Assembly: GCA_039188505.1 (NCBI GenBank)
Contig: JBCCZC010000142.1
Span: 1-12,574, forward strand
DNA: 12,574 nt
Direction of reading: 5' to 3'
DNA from: JBCCZC01 sp039188505
Lineage (GTDB): Bacteria > Pseudomonadota > Gammaproteobacteria > Xanthomonadales > SZUA-38
The notes under the pieces are model-generated. The model was not told the origin of the DNA. It worked only from the letters and a program-made list of their open reading frames with translations, and made no database searches. The translations under genes were made by a program, and so were the position numbers. Below are positions 1-7,676 of this stretch, one piece after another; positions within the stretch are counted from its first letter, which is position 1; each line of letters begins with the position of its first letter.

Positions 1-2529
1 GGCATCGTCTTCCAGAGCTGGCAGGCGCTGTTCCGGCTCCGCCCTGACGGCACCTTCGACGTCTGGGATTTCCCGTCCGAGTGGCGGATCAACTCCTTCT
101 GGGCGGCGGACACGCTCTGGGTCCAGCGGCGCGAGGACGGCCTGCTGCGCTGGCGCGACGGGGCGTGGGAAACGGTTTCGGCCCTGCCGGCCCTGCGCGA
201 AACCCCGATCGACGCGATGCTCGAAGTCGACGGCACGGTGATCATCGGGACGCGGGATCGGGGTCTATACCGCCTCACCGACGGGCAGGTGGAGCCCTTC
301 GCCAGCGAGGCCGACGGCTACCTGCGCCGCAACAATGTCTATCGAGGTCTGGTCCTTCCCACCGGCGAGATGGCATTCGCAACACTCAACGGTGGGCTGG
401 TCGTGCTCGACCGGGGCGGCGGGCTGCTGCGTATCGTCGACCGGCGTCTGGGGCTGCGCGACGACACGGTGTACGCGCTCGCGGCGGATCAGCGCGGGGG
501 CCTTTGGCTCGGGCTGTCCAATGGTCTCGCGCGAGTCGAGATTCCCTCTCCGCTTTCCTTGATCGACAGCCGCCTCGGCTTCCAGGGCTTTCCGCAGTCG
601 CTCGTGGAACATGACGGTCAGCTCTGGGTCGGGCACACCCGTGGTCTGGGGATCCTCGTGCCCTCCGCGGATCCGGCCGGCGCCGTCGGCTGGCAGGATG
701 TCTCGGCGCTCGACGGCCAGACCGGGTCCCTGACGGTCGTCGACGATCGCCTGCTCATCACCAGTGGGCGGCAGAGCGAGTACGGCGTCTGGGAGCTTCG
801 CGGCAGCGACGTCGAGCTGGTCCGGCCTTCGGCGGATCATTCGACGGTCCTTCTGCATTCGCGCCAGGACAACCGACGGGTCTGGATCGGGCTGAATATC
901 GGCCTGGCTTCGATCCGCCTGGAGGACGGCGTGTGGCGCGACGAAGGGCGTGTGCCCGGGATCGACGTGTCCGCGCGTACGCTCATCGAGGACGCGGCGG
1001 GCCGCGTCTGGATGGGTACCGAAGGCGCGGGCGTCTTCCGGATCGACACCGCGGGCGCCGGCGCCCCGATCGTCGAGCGCTTCGGCACGGCCAACGGGCT
1101 CGTGCAGGGCTACAGCTACCTCTACGGCTTCGGCGAGGACATACTGGTGGCGACGCCCCGCGGACTTCTCAGGCACGATGCCGCGGCCGATCTTTTCGTA
1201 CCCGAAACCCGCTTCGGCGAGGTCTTCGCCGACGGGACGCGGAAGATCCAGTACGTCATCGAGGACGAGCGCGGCGGCGTCTGGATCCTCTCGTCCGACG
1301 CGACGGGCCCGGTGCAGCTCGACCACGCCGTGCCCCGGTCCGACGGCAGTTTCGCGATCGAGGAGACCGCCCTGCGCCGCGTCGAGCACCTGCTGGTCGC
1401 CGATACCGAGTCAACGCTCTTCGTCGACGACGAGGGCGTGGTCTGGGTCAGCGGCAGCGGTGGTCTGATCCGCTTCGACGAGAGTGTGGCCTGGCGCATG
1501 GACCAGCCCTTCGCCGCGCGGCTGCGGAGCGTTACCGCGGCCGGCGCCGGCTCCCTCTTCGGCGGCGAACGGAGCGATCCGAACGACGCGCCCGCGGAGT
1601 TGCCCCATCGACCCGAGTTCGTCCGCTTCGAGTTCGCAGCGCCTGTCTTCGAGAACGCCGGCGCCACGCGCTACCAGTACCGCCTCGACGGACTCGAGGA
1701 CGACTGGTCGGCCTGGACCCCGGAGTCCAGCCGGACCTACACGGGCTTGCCGGGCGGCCGCTACGTCTTCCGTGTTCGGGCTCGGGACGTGCTTGGGCAG
1801 CTGAGCGCGGAGGACACCTTTGCCTTCCGCGTCGCGCCGGCGTGGTTCCAGACCGCGTCGGGCATCGCGGCCTTGCTGACCCTGTTCTCCGGGCTGGTCT
1901 GGGCGGCCGCTTCGATCCAGTCGCGCCGGCTTCGCGGACAGACGCGACGCCTGGAAGCCGTGGTCGCAGAGCGGACCCGGGAACTCCTCCTGGTGAACGA
2001 TCAGCTCGCGGCCTCCGCGGCGACCGATCACCTCACCGGGCTACCGAACCGCCGCGGCTTCACCCAGCGCGCGACCGAGGAAGTGGAGCGGGTCGAGGAA
2101 GGCAGCCTACTTTTCACGCTCATGCTCGCCGACATCGACGACTTCAAGAGCCTCAACGACCGTTACGGGCATGACTTCGGCGACATCGTGCTCGAGACCG
2201 TGGCGGCGACGCTCCGCTCGGCCGTGCGTTCCCGCGATCTCGTGGCCCGCTGGGGCGGCGAGGAATTCGCCTTCCTGCTGCCCGAGACTTCGGTGGCGGA
2301 GGCGCGGGATATGGCAGCGGCGATCCGCGAGCTCGTGGCGGCGCTCGAGCTGTCCGCCGGCGGGGACGCGGTCCCCGTTTCGCTCACCTTCGGTATCGCC
2401 TCCTACGAACCGTCGCTGTCCATCGAACAGGCCTTGAAGCGTGCTGACATCGCGCTCTACCACGGCAAGGAGCTCGGCAAGGATCAGGCGGTGGACTGGC
2501 GTCCGAGCTTACCTGCCGCCCTGCGCTGA
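1..2529 (+). CDS. Sensor diguanylate cyclase: beta-propeller/Y_Y_Y/TM/GGDEF (5' end outside window)
   Basis: The frame is open from base 1, so the N-terminus lies upstream; 842 residues are visible (window numbering). Residues 1 to about 530 contain repeated propeller blades of the Reg_prop kind, for example AAGRVWMGTEGAGVFRID and DEGVVWVSGSGGLIRFD. A Y_Y_Y domain follows (about 540-605, with YQYRLDGLEDDWSAW). One hydrophobic helix lies at about 620-640, then a short coiled linker, then a GGDEF domain (about 674-835) opening with DHLTGLPNRRGF. The active-site loop is GGEEF at 752-756. An RSRD motif (743-746) lies five residues before it, the spacing of the allosteric c-di-GMP inhibitory I-site. 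By family, the enzyme joins two GTP into cyclic di-GMP at the inner membrane in response to a periplasmic cue. The ligand is unknown and no EAL domain is fused. The family is clear; the signal and output are not. Confidence 0.93.
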   Translation, partial: GIVFQSWQALFRLRPDGTFDVWDFPSEWRINSFWAADTLWVQRREDGLLRWRDGAWETVSALPALRETPIDAMLEVDGTVIIGTRDRGLYRLTDGQVEPFASEADGYLRRNNVYRGLVLPTGEMAFATLNGGLVVLDRGGGLLRIVDRRLGLRDDTVYALAADQRGGLWLGLSNGLARVEIPSPLSLIDSRLGFQGFPQSLVEHDGQLWVGHTRGLGILVPSADPAGAVGWQDVSALDGQTGSLTVVDDRLLITSGRQSEYGVWELRGSDVELVRPSADHSTVLLHSRQDNRRVWIGLNIGLASIRLEDGVWRDEGRVPGIDVSARTLIEDAAGRVWMGTEGAGVFRIDTAGAGAPIVERFGTANGLVQGYSYLYGFGEDILVATPRGLLRHDAAADLFVPETRFGEVFADGTRKIQYVIEDERGGVWILSSDATGPVQLDHAVPRSDGSFAIEETALRRVEHLLVADTESTLFVDDEGVVWVSGSGGLIRFDESVAWRMDQPFAARLRSVTAAGAGSLFGGERSDPNDAPAELPHRPEFVRFEFAAPVFENAGATRYQYRLDGLEDDWSAWTPESSRTYTGLPGGRYVFRVRARDVLGQLSAEDTFAFRVAPAWFQTASGIAALLTLFSGLVWAAASIQSRRLRGQTRRLEAVVAERTRELLLVNDQLAASAATDHLTGLPNRRGFTQRATEEVERVEEGSLLFTLMLADIDDFKSLNDRYGHDFGDIVLETVAATLRSAVRSRDLVARWGGEEFAFLLPETSVAEARDMAAAIRELVAALELSAGGDAVPVSLTFGIASYEPSLSIEQALKRADIALYHGKELGKDQAVDWRPSLPAALR

Positions 2530-2631
2530 AGCGCCGGTGTCGCTCGGACCCGGCCGTCCAGCTGGCCCGCCAGTGGGCGCTCCGGATGCCGGTCGGGATT
2601 CTTCGCGGTTCTCTGATCAATCCCGGGCGGC

Positions 2632-3288
2632 TCAGTCGGGGGCCTTGAGATTGCCCTCCCAGAGCGGTGGGCTGACGTCGCGTTCGAAGTCGCTGAACAT
2701 GATGTTGAAGGCGATGCTGACGCGCCGCGTGCTGCTCGAGCCCTGGAAAGGCTGGACCGAGTGCACCAGCCACGACGGGAACAGCACGAGGGTGCCCGCC
2801 TTCACCCCGATGGTCATCTTCCCGGCGTTCTCCGTGTTCTGCTCGCGGGTCGGCGGCATGAACAGGTTGGGCTGGACGCGCGGATCGTGAAAGGTGATGT
2901 TGTCGCCACCCGGGGGCACCTCAACGTAATAGACGCCGCTGAGGTAATTGTTCGGGTGGCAGTGCTCCTTGTGCGGCGTCCCCGGCCACGAGACGTTTGC
3001 CCAGCACCCGGTGATGTCGAACTGCCGATAGCGAATCTTGAGGAAGTCGAGGGCGCTGCGGGTTGCACCAGCAATCTGGGGCAGGAGACCACCGAGCGCC
3101 GGATCGGTGTGCAGGTTCTGGTCCGTCTGCAGTCGCTGCCCGAGCACATGATCGGTCTTGGCCGCGATCATCGCGTCGAGCCGCGACGAGATCGGCGCGT
3201 TGATCGCAGTCACCTTCTCGGGTGCCAGGTCGAGATACCAGACGAAGGTGGGGAACAGCGGCAGGATGCGGATTTCTTCCTGGGCCAT
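2632..3288 (-). CDS. TIGR02466 family putative 2OG-Fe(II) oxygenase
   Basis: A 218-residue protein with no signal peptide or membrane segment, so probably cytoplasmic. It opens with LPLFPTFVWYLDL, and the core reads HKEHCHPNNYLSGVYYVEVP (106-125), followed by GTLVLFPSWLVHSVQPF (165-181) and RRVSIAFNIMF (188-198). This is the double-stranded beta-helix layout of the TIGR02466 group of putative iron/2-oxoglutarate oxygenases. Likely metal ligands are in H109-x-H111, which sits where the usual HxD motif is, and H176. R188 or R189 is a candidate 2-oxoglutarate contact. These residue roles are inferred by analogy. The substrate is unknown; many relatives are only predicted hydroxylases. The ATG is preceded by a purine-rich GAGAAAAGAAAAG, a modest ribosome site. 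The gene stands alone and converges on the diguanylate cyclase across 102 bases that show no clear terminator. Confidence 0.85.
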   Translation of the reverse strand: MAQEEIRILPLFPTFVWYLDLAPEKVTAINAPISSRLDAMIAAKTDHVLGQRLQTDQNLHTDPALGGLLPQIAGATRSALDFLKIRYRQFDITGCWANVSWPGTPHKEHCHPNNYLSGVYYVEVPPGGDNITFHDPRVQPNLFMPPTREQNTENAGKMTIGVKAGTLVLFPSWLVHSVQPFQGSSSTRRVSIAFNIMFSDFERDVSPPLWEGNLKAPD

Positions 3289-3349
3289 GAGCGCTTTTCT
3301 TTTCTCGCAGGGATAAGACGGTGACCGTAGCGGCGGGCATCGGGCTTGT

Positions 3350-3363
3350 CGACTCGCGAGTCG
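3350..3363. promoter_or_regulatory. 14-bp perfect palindrome, candidate operator
   Basis: CGACTCGCGAGTCG reads identically on both strands and lies about 60 bases upstream of the oxygenase start, in the 197-base gap between that gene and the TAXI gene stop. Read on the minus strand, its last bases overlap TCGACA, which could be a weak -35 element 17 bases from TACGGT. That promoter match is poor. The palindrome itself is certain; a regulatory role is inference. The rest of the gap shows no gene or other clear element. Confidence 0.3.
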
Positions 3364-3485
3364 CCCGGGTTCTCAGGTGATGTGATGGGTTGGCTTGAGC
3401 GGCCGCCAATGCCACCGGCACGAGGGCAGCGCCGGTTAGGGAGACCTGCAGACCTTGAACGCCGGAGCTGCCGGGCGCCCCATCC

Positions 3486-4736
3486 TCAACGGCTTCTGAT
3501 CCGCCGGCGAACGAAGTCGATATGCAGTTTCAGATCGTAGAGTTCGTCCGCATAGGACAGGGGCGTCGCGACCTGGTCGACCTCGGATTCGATCGCATCG
3601 GCCCGCGCCACGAGCGGGGCCGCGTCCGCGCCTTCCCGCGATGCGCGCTCGAGAGCCTGAAGGTCGTCGTACCAGCGGTAGATGCGAGAGCGGACTCGCC
3701 AGCGGTAGAGCGGCGGGAAGGCCTTCGCCATCGGGATGATGAGCGCGACCAGCGGCAGCAGCAGCACGATGGCGCGATTGATAAGCGTCGCGGCCCAGAA
3801 GGGCAGCACCCGCTGGAGGAAACTGGGTCCCTGTTCGTGGAAGATCTCCGCTCCCTCATCGAGCGGCAAGGACACGTGTCGCGGCGAGGGGAAGGTCCCG
3901 CGCGGTGCGAACAGGCTGTCCTCATCGAGGCGGCTCGCCTTCAGCAGCACGAGGTCGACGAGCGCCGGGTGCAGGCTGTCATCCGCCACGAGGTTTGCGG
4001 CGACCGCGGCAAGGTCCACGGCGGCGGGCGGTACGTTGCGGGCGAGGTCGATGGCCCCCTCGGGCAGGATGACCGCCGCGATGAAGCGACGCTGCAGGTG
4101 ATAGGCGGGGGCGCGGTCGAGGTCAAGCAGCTGGAGCTCGTCCGAGGTCATGAGCCGGTCGAGGATGGCCGCGCGCTCGGATGCGACGAACACCGCAGCG
4201 TCCAGCTCGCCCGCGAGCAGCGCGTCGGCAGCAGCGGTGGTCGTCAGATCGCCCAGTTCGCGGCCCTCGAGGCCATTCAGCGCCAGCAGTTCCAGGAGCA
4301 GTGCCCGGGTGCCGCTGCCCTCGGGGCCGATGCTGGTGCGTAGGGAGGTGAGGTCCGCGAGTCCTTCGGGCACGACCTCCGTGCGATGGAAGATCCAGAC
4401 GGGCTCGAAGAAGAGGCTCGCCAGGCTCCGCAGGTCGGGATCGTCGGTCCGCGTGCCCCCCTGGGCGAGCGCGAGGTCCACCTCGCCGGCTGCGAGCAGC
4501 GCGAGGTTCTCGTTACTGCCGGCCGTGGGCCGCAGCGTGAGCTCGATGCGGTCCTCGGCCAGCGCGTCGGCAAGCCGCATGCCCCAGGCGTGGTAGGCGC
4601 CGTCGACGGAGCCGGTTGCCATGACGATGTTCTTCGGTGGCGCCGGTCGCACGTACTTCGAGGCGACAACGAATCCGGTGGCCGCCAGCGCGATGGCGAC
4701 CACCCAGAGCGAAAATAGTCCCGTGCTGCGCGGCAT
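3486..4736 (-). CDS. TAXI-family TRAP transporter solute-binding protein, membrane-anchored, orphan
   Basis: A 416-residue protein. An N-terminal uncleaved-looking helix (about 7-27) is followed by the start of a TAXI periplasmic binding fold: IVMATGSVDGAYHAWGMRLA (37-56), RPTAGSNENLALLAAGEVDL (69-88) and SIGPEGSGTRALLLELL (135-151). Family members bind small organic anions or amino acids for TRAP transport. A second helix (about 317-337, AIVLLLPLVALIIPMAKAF) is followed by a roughly 80-residue charged, helix-rich C-terminus ending HIDFVRRRIRSR. Ordinary secreted TAXI proteins, about 320 residues long, lack this tail, so this copy is probably anchored at both ends. No TRAP permease gene is nearby. 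It may therefore sense a ligand rather than feed a transporter, which is inference. The ATG has GGAG 11 bases upstream. It lies 117 bases downstream of the MAPEG gene on the same strand and may share its transcript. Confidence 0.88.
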   Translation of the reverse strand: MPRSTGLFSLWVVAIALAATGFVVASKYVRPAPPKNIVMATGSVDGAYHAWGMRLADALAEDRIELTLRPTAGSNENLALLAAGEVDLALAQGGTRTDDPDLRSLASLFFEPVWIFHRTEVVPEGLADLTSLRTSIGPEGSGTRALLLELLALNGLEGRELGDLTTTAAADALLAGELDAAVFVASERAAILDRLMTSDELQLLDLDRAPAYHLQRRFIAAVILPEGAIDLARNVPPAAVDLAAVAANLVADDSLHPALVDLVLLKASRLDEDSLFAPRGTFPSPRHVSLPLDEGAEIFHEQGPSFLQRVLPFWAATLINRAIVLLLPLVALIIPMAKAFPPLYRWRVRSRIYRWYDDLQALERASREGADAAPLVARADAIESEVDQVATPLSYADELYDLKLHIDFVRRRIRSR

Positions 4737-4853
4737 TGGTCCGAGGTCTCCGTGCGAACCGCGATTGTCATGCGCGGCGGCGGGGCTCGCAAGCCTCGCC
4801 TCGGCCGTGCGGGCGCCGATCGTTCGTCGACCCTGCTGGGCCGATCGCGGTGG

Positions 4854-5261
4854 TCAGACGACGCCGAGCAGGCGCAGCCCGAGGGCAAGCTGGCAGGCAA
4901 ACCCGACCGCGAAGGCGATCGTGCGCAAGAGGGGAATGCCCGCGGCGTAGATGACGGCATGGGCGACACGCGAGGCCAGAAATAGCCTGCTGGCGCTCTC
5001 GGTCAGCGGGTTGCCCAGATCCAGGAGTGCGATCGCGAGGACCAGCGGCGCGAAGACGACGAGGTTCTCGATCGCATTCCGGTGGGCGTTGGCGAGGCGC
5101 CAGGCCCAGTCTGCCTGCGGTCGTTCGTCCGGCTGGGGATTTCTCAGCGCGTTCCAGAGACCCATCTCGATCAGGCGGTTGATAATGATCGGGACCCAGA
5201 GCACGCCGGTGAACAGGGCGACGGCGGTCAGGGCGAAGACTTCGGGCGGCAGTCCGTTCAT
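4854..5261 (-). CDS. MAPEG family membrane protein
   Basis: A 135-residue protein with about four hydrophobic segments: the N-terminal helix FALTAVALFTGVLWVPIIIN, LVVFAPLVLAIALLD in the middle, and two near the C-terminus. The motif RLANAHRNAIENLVVFAPLV is the MAPEG signature (membrane-associated proteins in eicosanoid and glutathione metabolism), as in small bacterial MAPEG proteins of 130-140 residues. Bacterial members are largely uncharacterised; some have glutathione transferase or peroxidase activity. The start is placed at the ATG with GGAGAG four bases upstream. The same frame can open at a TTG four codons earlier (5273), but that codon overlaps the ribosome site. The gene is divergent from the AraC-type regulator across a short AT-richer gap, making it a reasonable candidate target of that regulator (inference). 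Confidence 0.87.
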   Translation of the reverse strand: MNGLPPEVFALTAVALFTGVLWVPIIINRLIEMGLWNALRNPQPDERPQADWAWRLANAHRNAIENLVVFAPLVLAIALLDLGNPLTESASRLFLASRVAHAVIYAAGIPLLRTIAFAVGFACQLALGLRLLGVV

Positions 5262-5354
5262 AACACTCTCCAATTGTCGGGAGCTTCAGCGTATTGCTAT
5301 GGGCCAGTTGAATATTTTCGCTCAACAGCTGATTTCTTGACTGATACGACTGAA
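5262..5354. promoter_or_regulatory. Divergent control region between MAPEG and AraC-type regulator genes
   Basis: This gap is noticeably more AT-rich than its surroundings, as expected for back-to-back promoters. It contains a small inverted repeat, GTTGA (5307-5311) and TCAAC (5322-5326), separated by ten bases including AATATTTTCG. On the minus strand TTGAGC (5325-5320) is a candidate -35 for the MAPEG gene, with CATAGC-like sequence about 18 bases further on. On the plus strand TTGTCG (5274-5279) with TGCTATGGG could serve the regulator. All promoter matches are weak. An operator for the adjacent AraC-type protein here is inference. Confidence 0.3.
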
Positions 5355-6323
5355 GTGACGGATCCGTTCGAGCAGGCGCTCGCTGACCTTCGGGTCGAGG
5401 GTTGCGTGGTGCTCCACGACGCCTACGGCGCGCCGTGGGCCATCGACGTGCCCTCGGCGGCGGAACTCCGGCCGTTGCTCGGGGCGGCGCCGGATGTGCA
5501 CGTGGTGCCGTTTCATCTCGTCCGGGAGGGGGCCTTCGAACTCCGCGTCGCGGGCGCCGGAAATCATCCGGTCGGGCATCGGGAGGTCGCCATCTGTGCG
5601 GGTGGACAGGCCCATCGCATGCAGCGCGGCGAGCCCATGACCGCCTGCTCGCTCGCGTCCATCCTCGCCGGTTCCGGGCCCGCGCCGGCGGCGGGTGACA
5701 GCGGTGCCCGCACGATGCTCGTCTGCGGCGTTTTCATGCTGCGTGCGACGCCGACGAATCCGCTGTTGCTCGCGCTTCCCGCGGTCATGACGCTACCCAC
5801 GGACGATGAGGCCAGTGCGCCGATGCTGGTACACGCGACGGAAATGCTGATGCTGGAGCTTCAGCGCACCGACCTCGCCAACGGGAGCTTTGCCGCCGCG
5901 CGGATCCTCGAGCTCTTCTGCGCCGAAGCCCTGCGCGCCTACCAGGCCGAGGCGGCCGACCGGGTGGGCTGGTTCGGCGGCCTTGCCGATCCAAAGGTCG
6001 GGCAGGCGCTGGCGCTCGTCCACGCGGACCCGGGCCACCGCTGGAGCGTCCCGGTGCTGGCGGGTCGTGTCGCCCTCTCGCCCTCGCGCTTTGCCGCGCG
6101 CTTCCGCGAGCGCGTCGGCGAATCCGTCGGTGCCTACCTGACACGCTGGCGCATGACCGTCGCCTGCCGGCTGCTGACCGATACCGAAGATTCCATCGCC
6201 GGTATTGCCGAGCGCTCGGGCTATGGCGCGGTGTCCTCCTTCACGCGCGCCTTCAGCGCCAGCCTGGGCATCCCGCCGGCCGAATGGCGGCGAAGGGCCC
6301 GCCGATCATCCGCGCCCCTTTGA
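5355..6323 (+). CDS. AraC family transcriptional regulator with N-terminal cupin (Cupin_6 type)
   Basis: From GTG at 5355 the product is 322 residues. The N-terminal half resembles the Cupin_6 ligand-binding domain of AraC regulators: DPFEQALADLRVEGCVVLHD, then APWAIDVP, then VPFHLVREGAFELRV. The C-terminal roughly 100 residues hold two helix-turn-helix units: WSVPVLAGRVALSPSRFAAR, then AGIAERSGYGAVSSFTRAFS, ending in the typical GIPPAEWRR. The start is uncertain: TTG at 5337 adds six residues, and neither start has a good ribosome site. I prefer GTG because VTDPFEQ resembles the MTDPF-type beginnings I recall in relatives. The frame stays open far upstream (to 5082), but that part is antisense to the MAPEG gene. 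Being divergent from MAPEG and 51 bases before hmgA, it could control either. The inducer is unknown. Confidence 0.88.
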   Translation: MTDPFEQALADLRVEGCVVLHDAYGAPWAIDVPSAAELRPLLGAAPDVHVVPFHLVREGAFELRVAGAGNHPVGHREVAICAGGQAHRMQRGEPMTACSLASILAGSGPAPAAGDSGARTMLVCGVFMLRATPTNPLLLALPAVMTLPTDDEASAPMLVHATEMLMLELQRTDLANGSFAAARILELFCAEALRAYQAEAADRVGWFGGLADPKVGQALALVHADPGHRWSVPVLAGRVALSPSRFAARFRERVGESVGAYLTRWRMTVACRLLTDTEDSIAGIAERSGYGAVSSFTRAFSASLGIPPAEWRRRARRSSAPL

Positions 6324-6374
6324 CGCGAGCGGCGCTCGGGAGAGAATTGCAGGTTCTGACGGCGGGAGAGTGAA

Positions 6375-7676
6375 ATGGCGGATGAACTGCAGTACCTGAC
6401 GGGCTTCGGCAACGAGCACGAGAGCGAGGCCTTGCCCGGCGCCCTGCCGGTCGGCCGCTTCAATCCCCAGCGGGTGCGCTATGGCCTCTACGCCGAGCAG
6501 TTCAGCACCACGGCCTTCACGGCGCCGCGCCACGCGAATCGACGCTCCTGGCTTTACCGCATCCGGCCGTCGGTTGCCCAGGGCGACTGGCGGCGCATCG
6601 AGCACGGCCTTGTCCGGACGGCGCCGTGCACGGAGGCGCCCTTTCCGCCCGATGCCATGCGTTGGGACCCGCTTGCCGCCCCCATGGAACCCACCGGTTT
6701 CGTCAAGGGGCTGGTGACCCTGGCCACGAACGGGGACGCCGCGACGCAGGTCGGGATCGCGATTCACGTTTACCGCGCCAACGCGTCCATGGGCGAGCGC
6801 TACTTCTACGACGCCGACGGCGAGCTGCTGATCGTGCCCCAGGCAGGGCGGCTGCTGGCGCGGACCGAGCTCGGTCGGCTGGCGGTGTCGCCCGGGGAGA
6901 TCCTTGTCATTCCGCGCGGGATCAAGTTCGCCATCGACCTGCCAGACGGCTCGGCGTACGGCTACGTGTGCGAGAACTACGGCGCACCGCTCGAACTGCC
7001 GGAGCGCGGTCCGGTCGGCGCCAACGGCTACGCGAACGACCGGGACTTCCAGTATCCCGTCGCGGCCTACGAGGATCGCCAGGGCCGCTTCGAACTCGCG
7101 GCCAAGTTCGCCGGCGAGCTCTACGTGGCCGAGCTGGACCATTCACCGCTCGACGTCGTGGCCTGGACCGGAAACTCGGCGCCCTACAAGTACGACCTGG
7201 CGCGCTTCAACGTCATCAACACCGTGAGCTTCGATCATCCGGATCCGAGCATCTTCACGGTGCTGACCTCGCCGTCCGACACGCCCGGCGTGGCCAACGT
7301 CGACTTCGTGATCTTCCCGCCGCGCTGGATGGTGGCGGAGGACACGTTCCGTCCGCCCTGGTATCACCGCAACATCATGAGCGAGTTCATGGGGCTGATC
7401 GAAGGCGTGTACGACGCCAAGGAAGCCGGCTTCGTGCCCGGCGGCTCGAGCCTCCACAACTGCATGACCCCGCACGGCCCCGAGGCCGCGGTCTTCGAGA
7501 AGGCGACGAACGCCGAGCTACGGCCCGAGCGCTACCGGGACACGCTGGCCTTCATGTTCGAATCGCGCTACCCGATCCGGCCCACCGCTCATGCATTGGA
7601 GACGCCCGCGCGGCAGCATGACTACACCCGCTGCTGGGATGGGCTTGCCAGCCACTTCGACCCCGGGGAGGGTTAG
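6375..7676 (+). CDS. hmgA: Homogentisate 1,2-dioxygenase
   Basis: A full-length 433-residue enzyme. It is a cytoplasmic Fe(II) dioxygenase that opens the ring of homogentisate to maleylacetoacetate in tyrosine and phenylalanine degradation. The N-terminus YLTGFGNEHESEALPGALP is the family signature. The iron-ligand region PPWYHRNIMSEFMG supplies H331 and E337, and HNCMTPHGP supplies H361 and H367. By recall these match human H335, E341, H365 and H371, with H288 (FDHPDPS) matching H292. All key residues are present. The ATG has GGGAGAG five bases upstream. It follows the AraC-type regulator by 51 bases, so co-transcription is possible. Maleylacetoacetate isomerase, fumarylacetoacetase and hydroxyphenylpyruvate dioxygenase genes are absent from the window. 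Its stop region overlaps the stop of the convergent hisN by four bases. Confidence 0.97.
   Translation: MADELQYLTGFGNEHESEALPGALPVGRFNPQRVRYGLYAEQFSTTAFTAPRHANRRSWLYRIRPSVAQGDWRRIEHGLVRTAPCTEAPFPPDAMRWDPLAAPMEPTGFVKGLVTLATNGDAATQVGIAIHVYRANASMGERYFYDADGELLIVPQAGRLLARTELGRLAVSPGEILVIPRGIKFAIDLPDGSAYGYVCENYGAPLELPERGPVGANGYANDRDFQYPVAAYEDRQGRFELAAKFAGELYVAELDHSPLDVVAWTGNSAPYKYDLARFNVINTVSFDHPDPSIFTVLTSPSDTPGVANVDFVIFPPRWMVAEDTFRPPWYHRNIMSEFMGLIEGVYDAKEAGFVPGGSSLHNCMTPHGPEAAVFEKATNAELRPERYRDTLAFMFESRYPIRPTAHALETPARQHDYTRCWDGLASHFDPGEG

Noticed and set aside
265..1389. Long open frame on the minus strand opposite the diguanylate cyclase
   Set aside because: It is a shadow of GC-rich coding sequence: the plus frame has clear propeller repeats, while the minus product has no recognisable domain and a skewed composition.
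2530..2631. Possible bidirectional terminator between the convergent diguanylate cyclase and oxygenase genes
   Set aside because: Only four-base GC stems and no T tract were found.
5082..5354. In-frame upstream extension of the AraC-type regulator
   Set aside because: It runs antisense through the MAPEG gene and across its promoter gap, and the cupin domain begins only after 5355.
6326..6338. Small hairpin CGAGC-GGC-GCTCG just after the AraC-type stop
   Set aside because: A five-base stem with no following T run; too weak to call a terminator between the regulator and hmgA.
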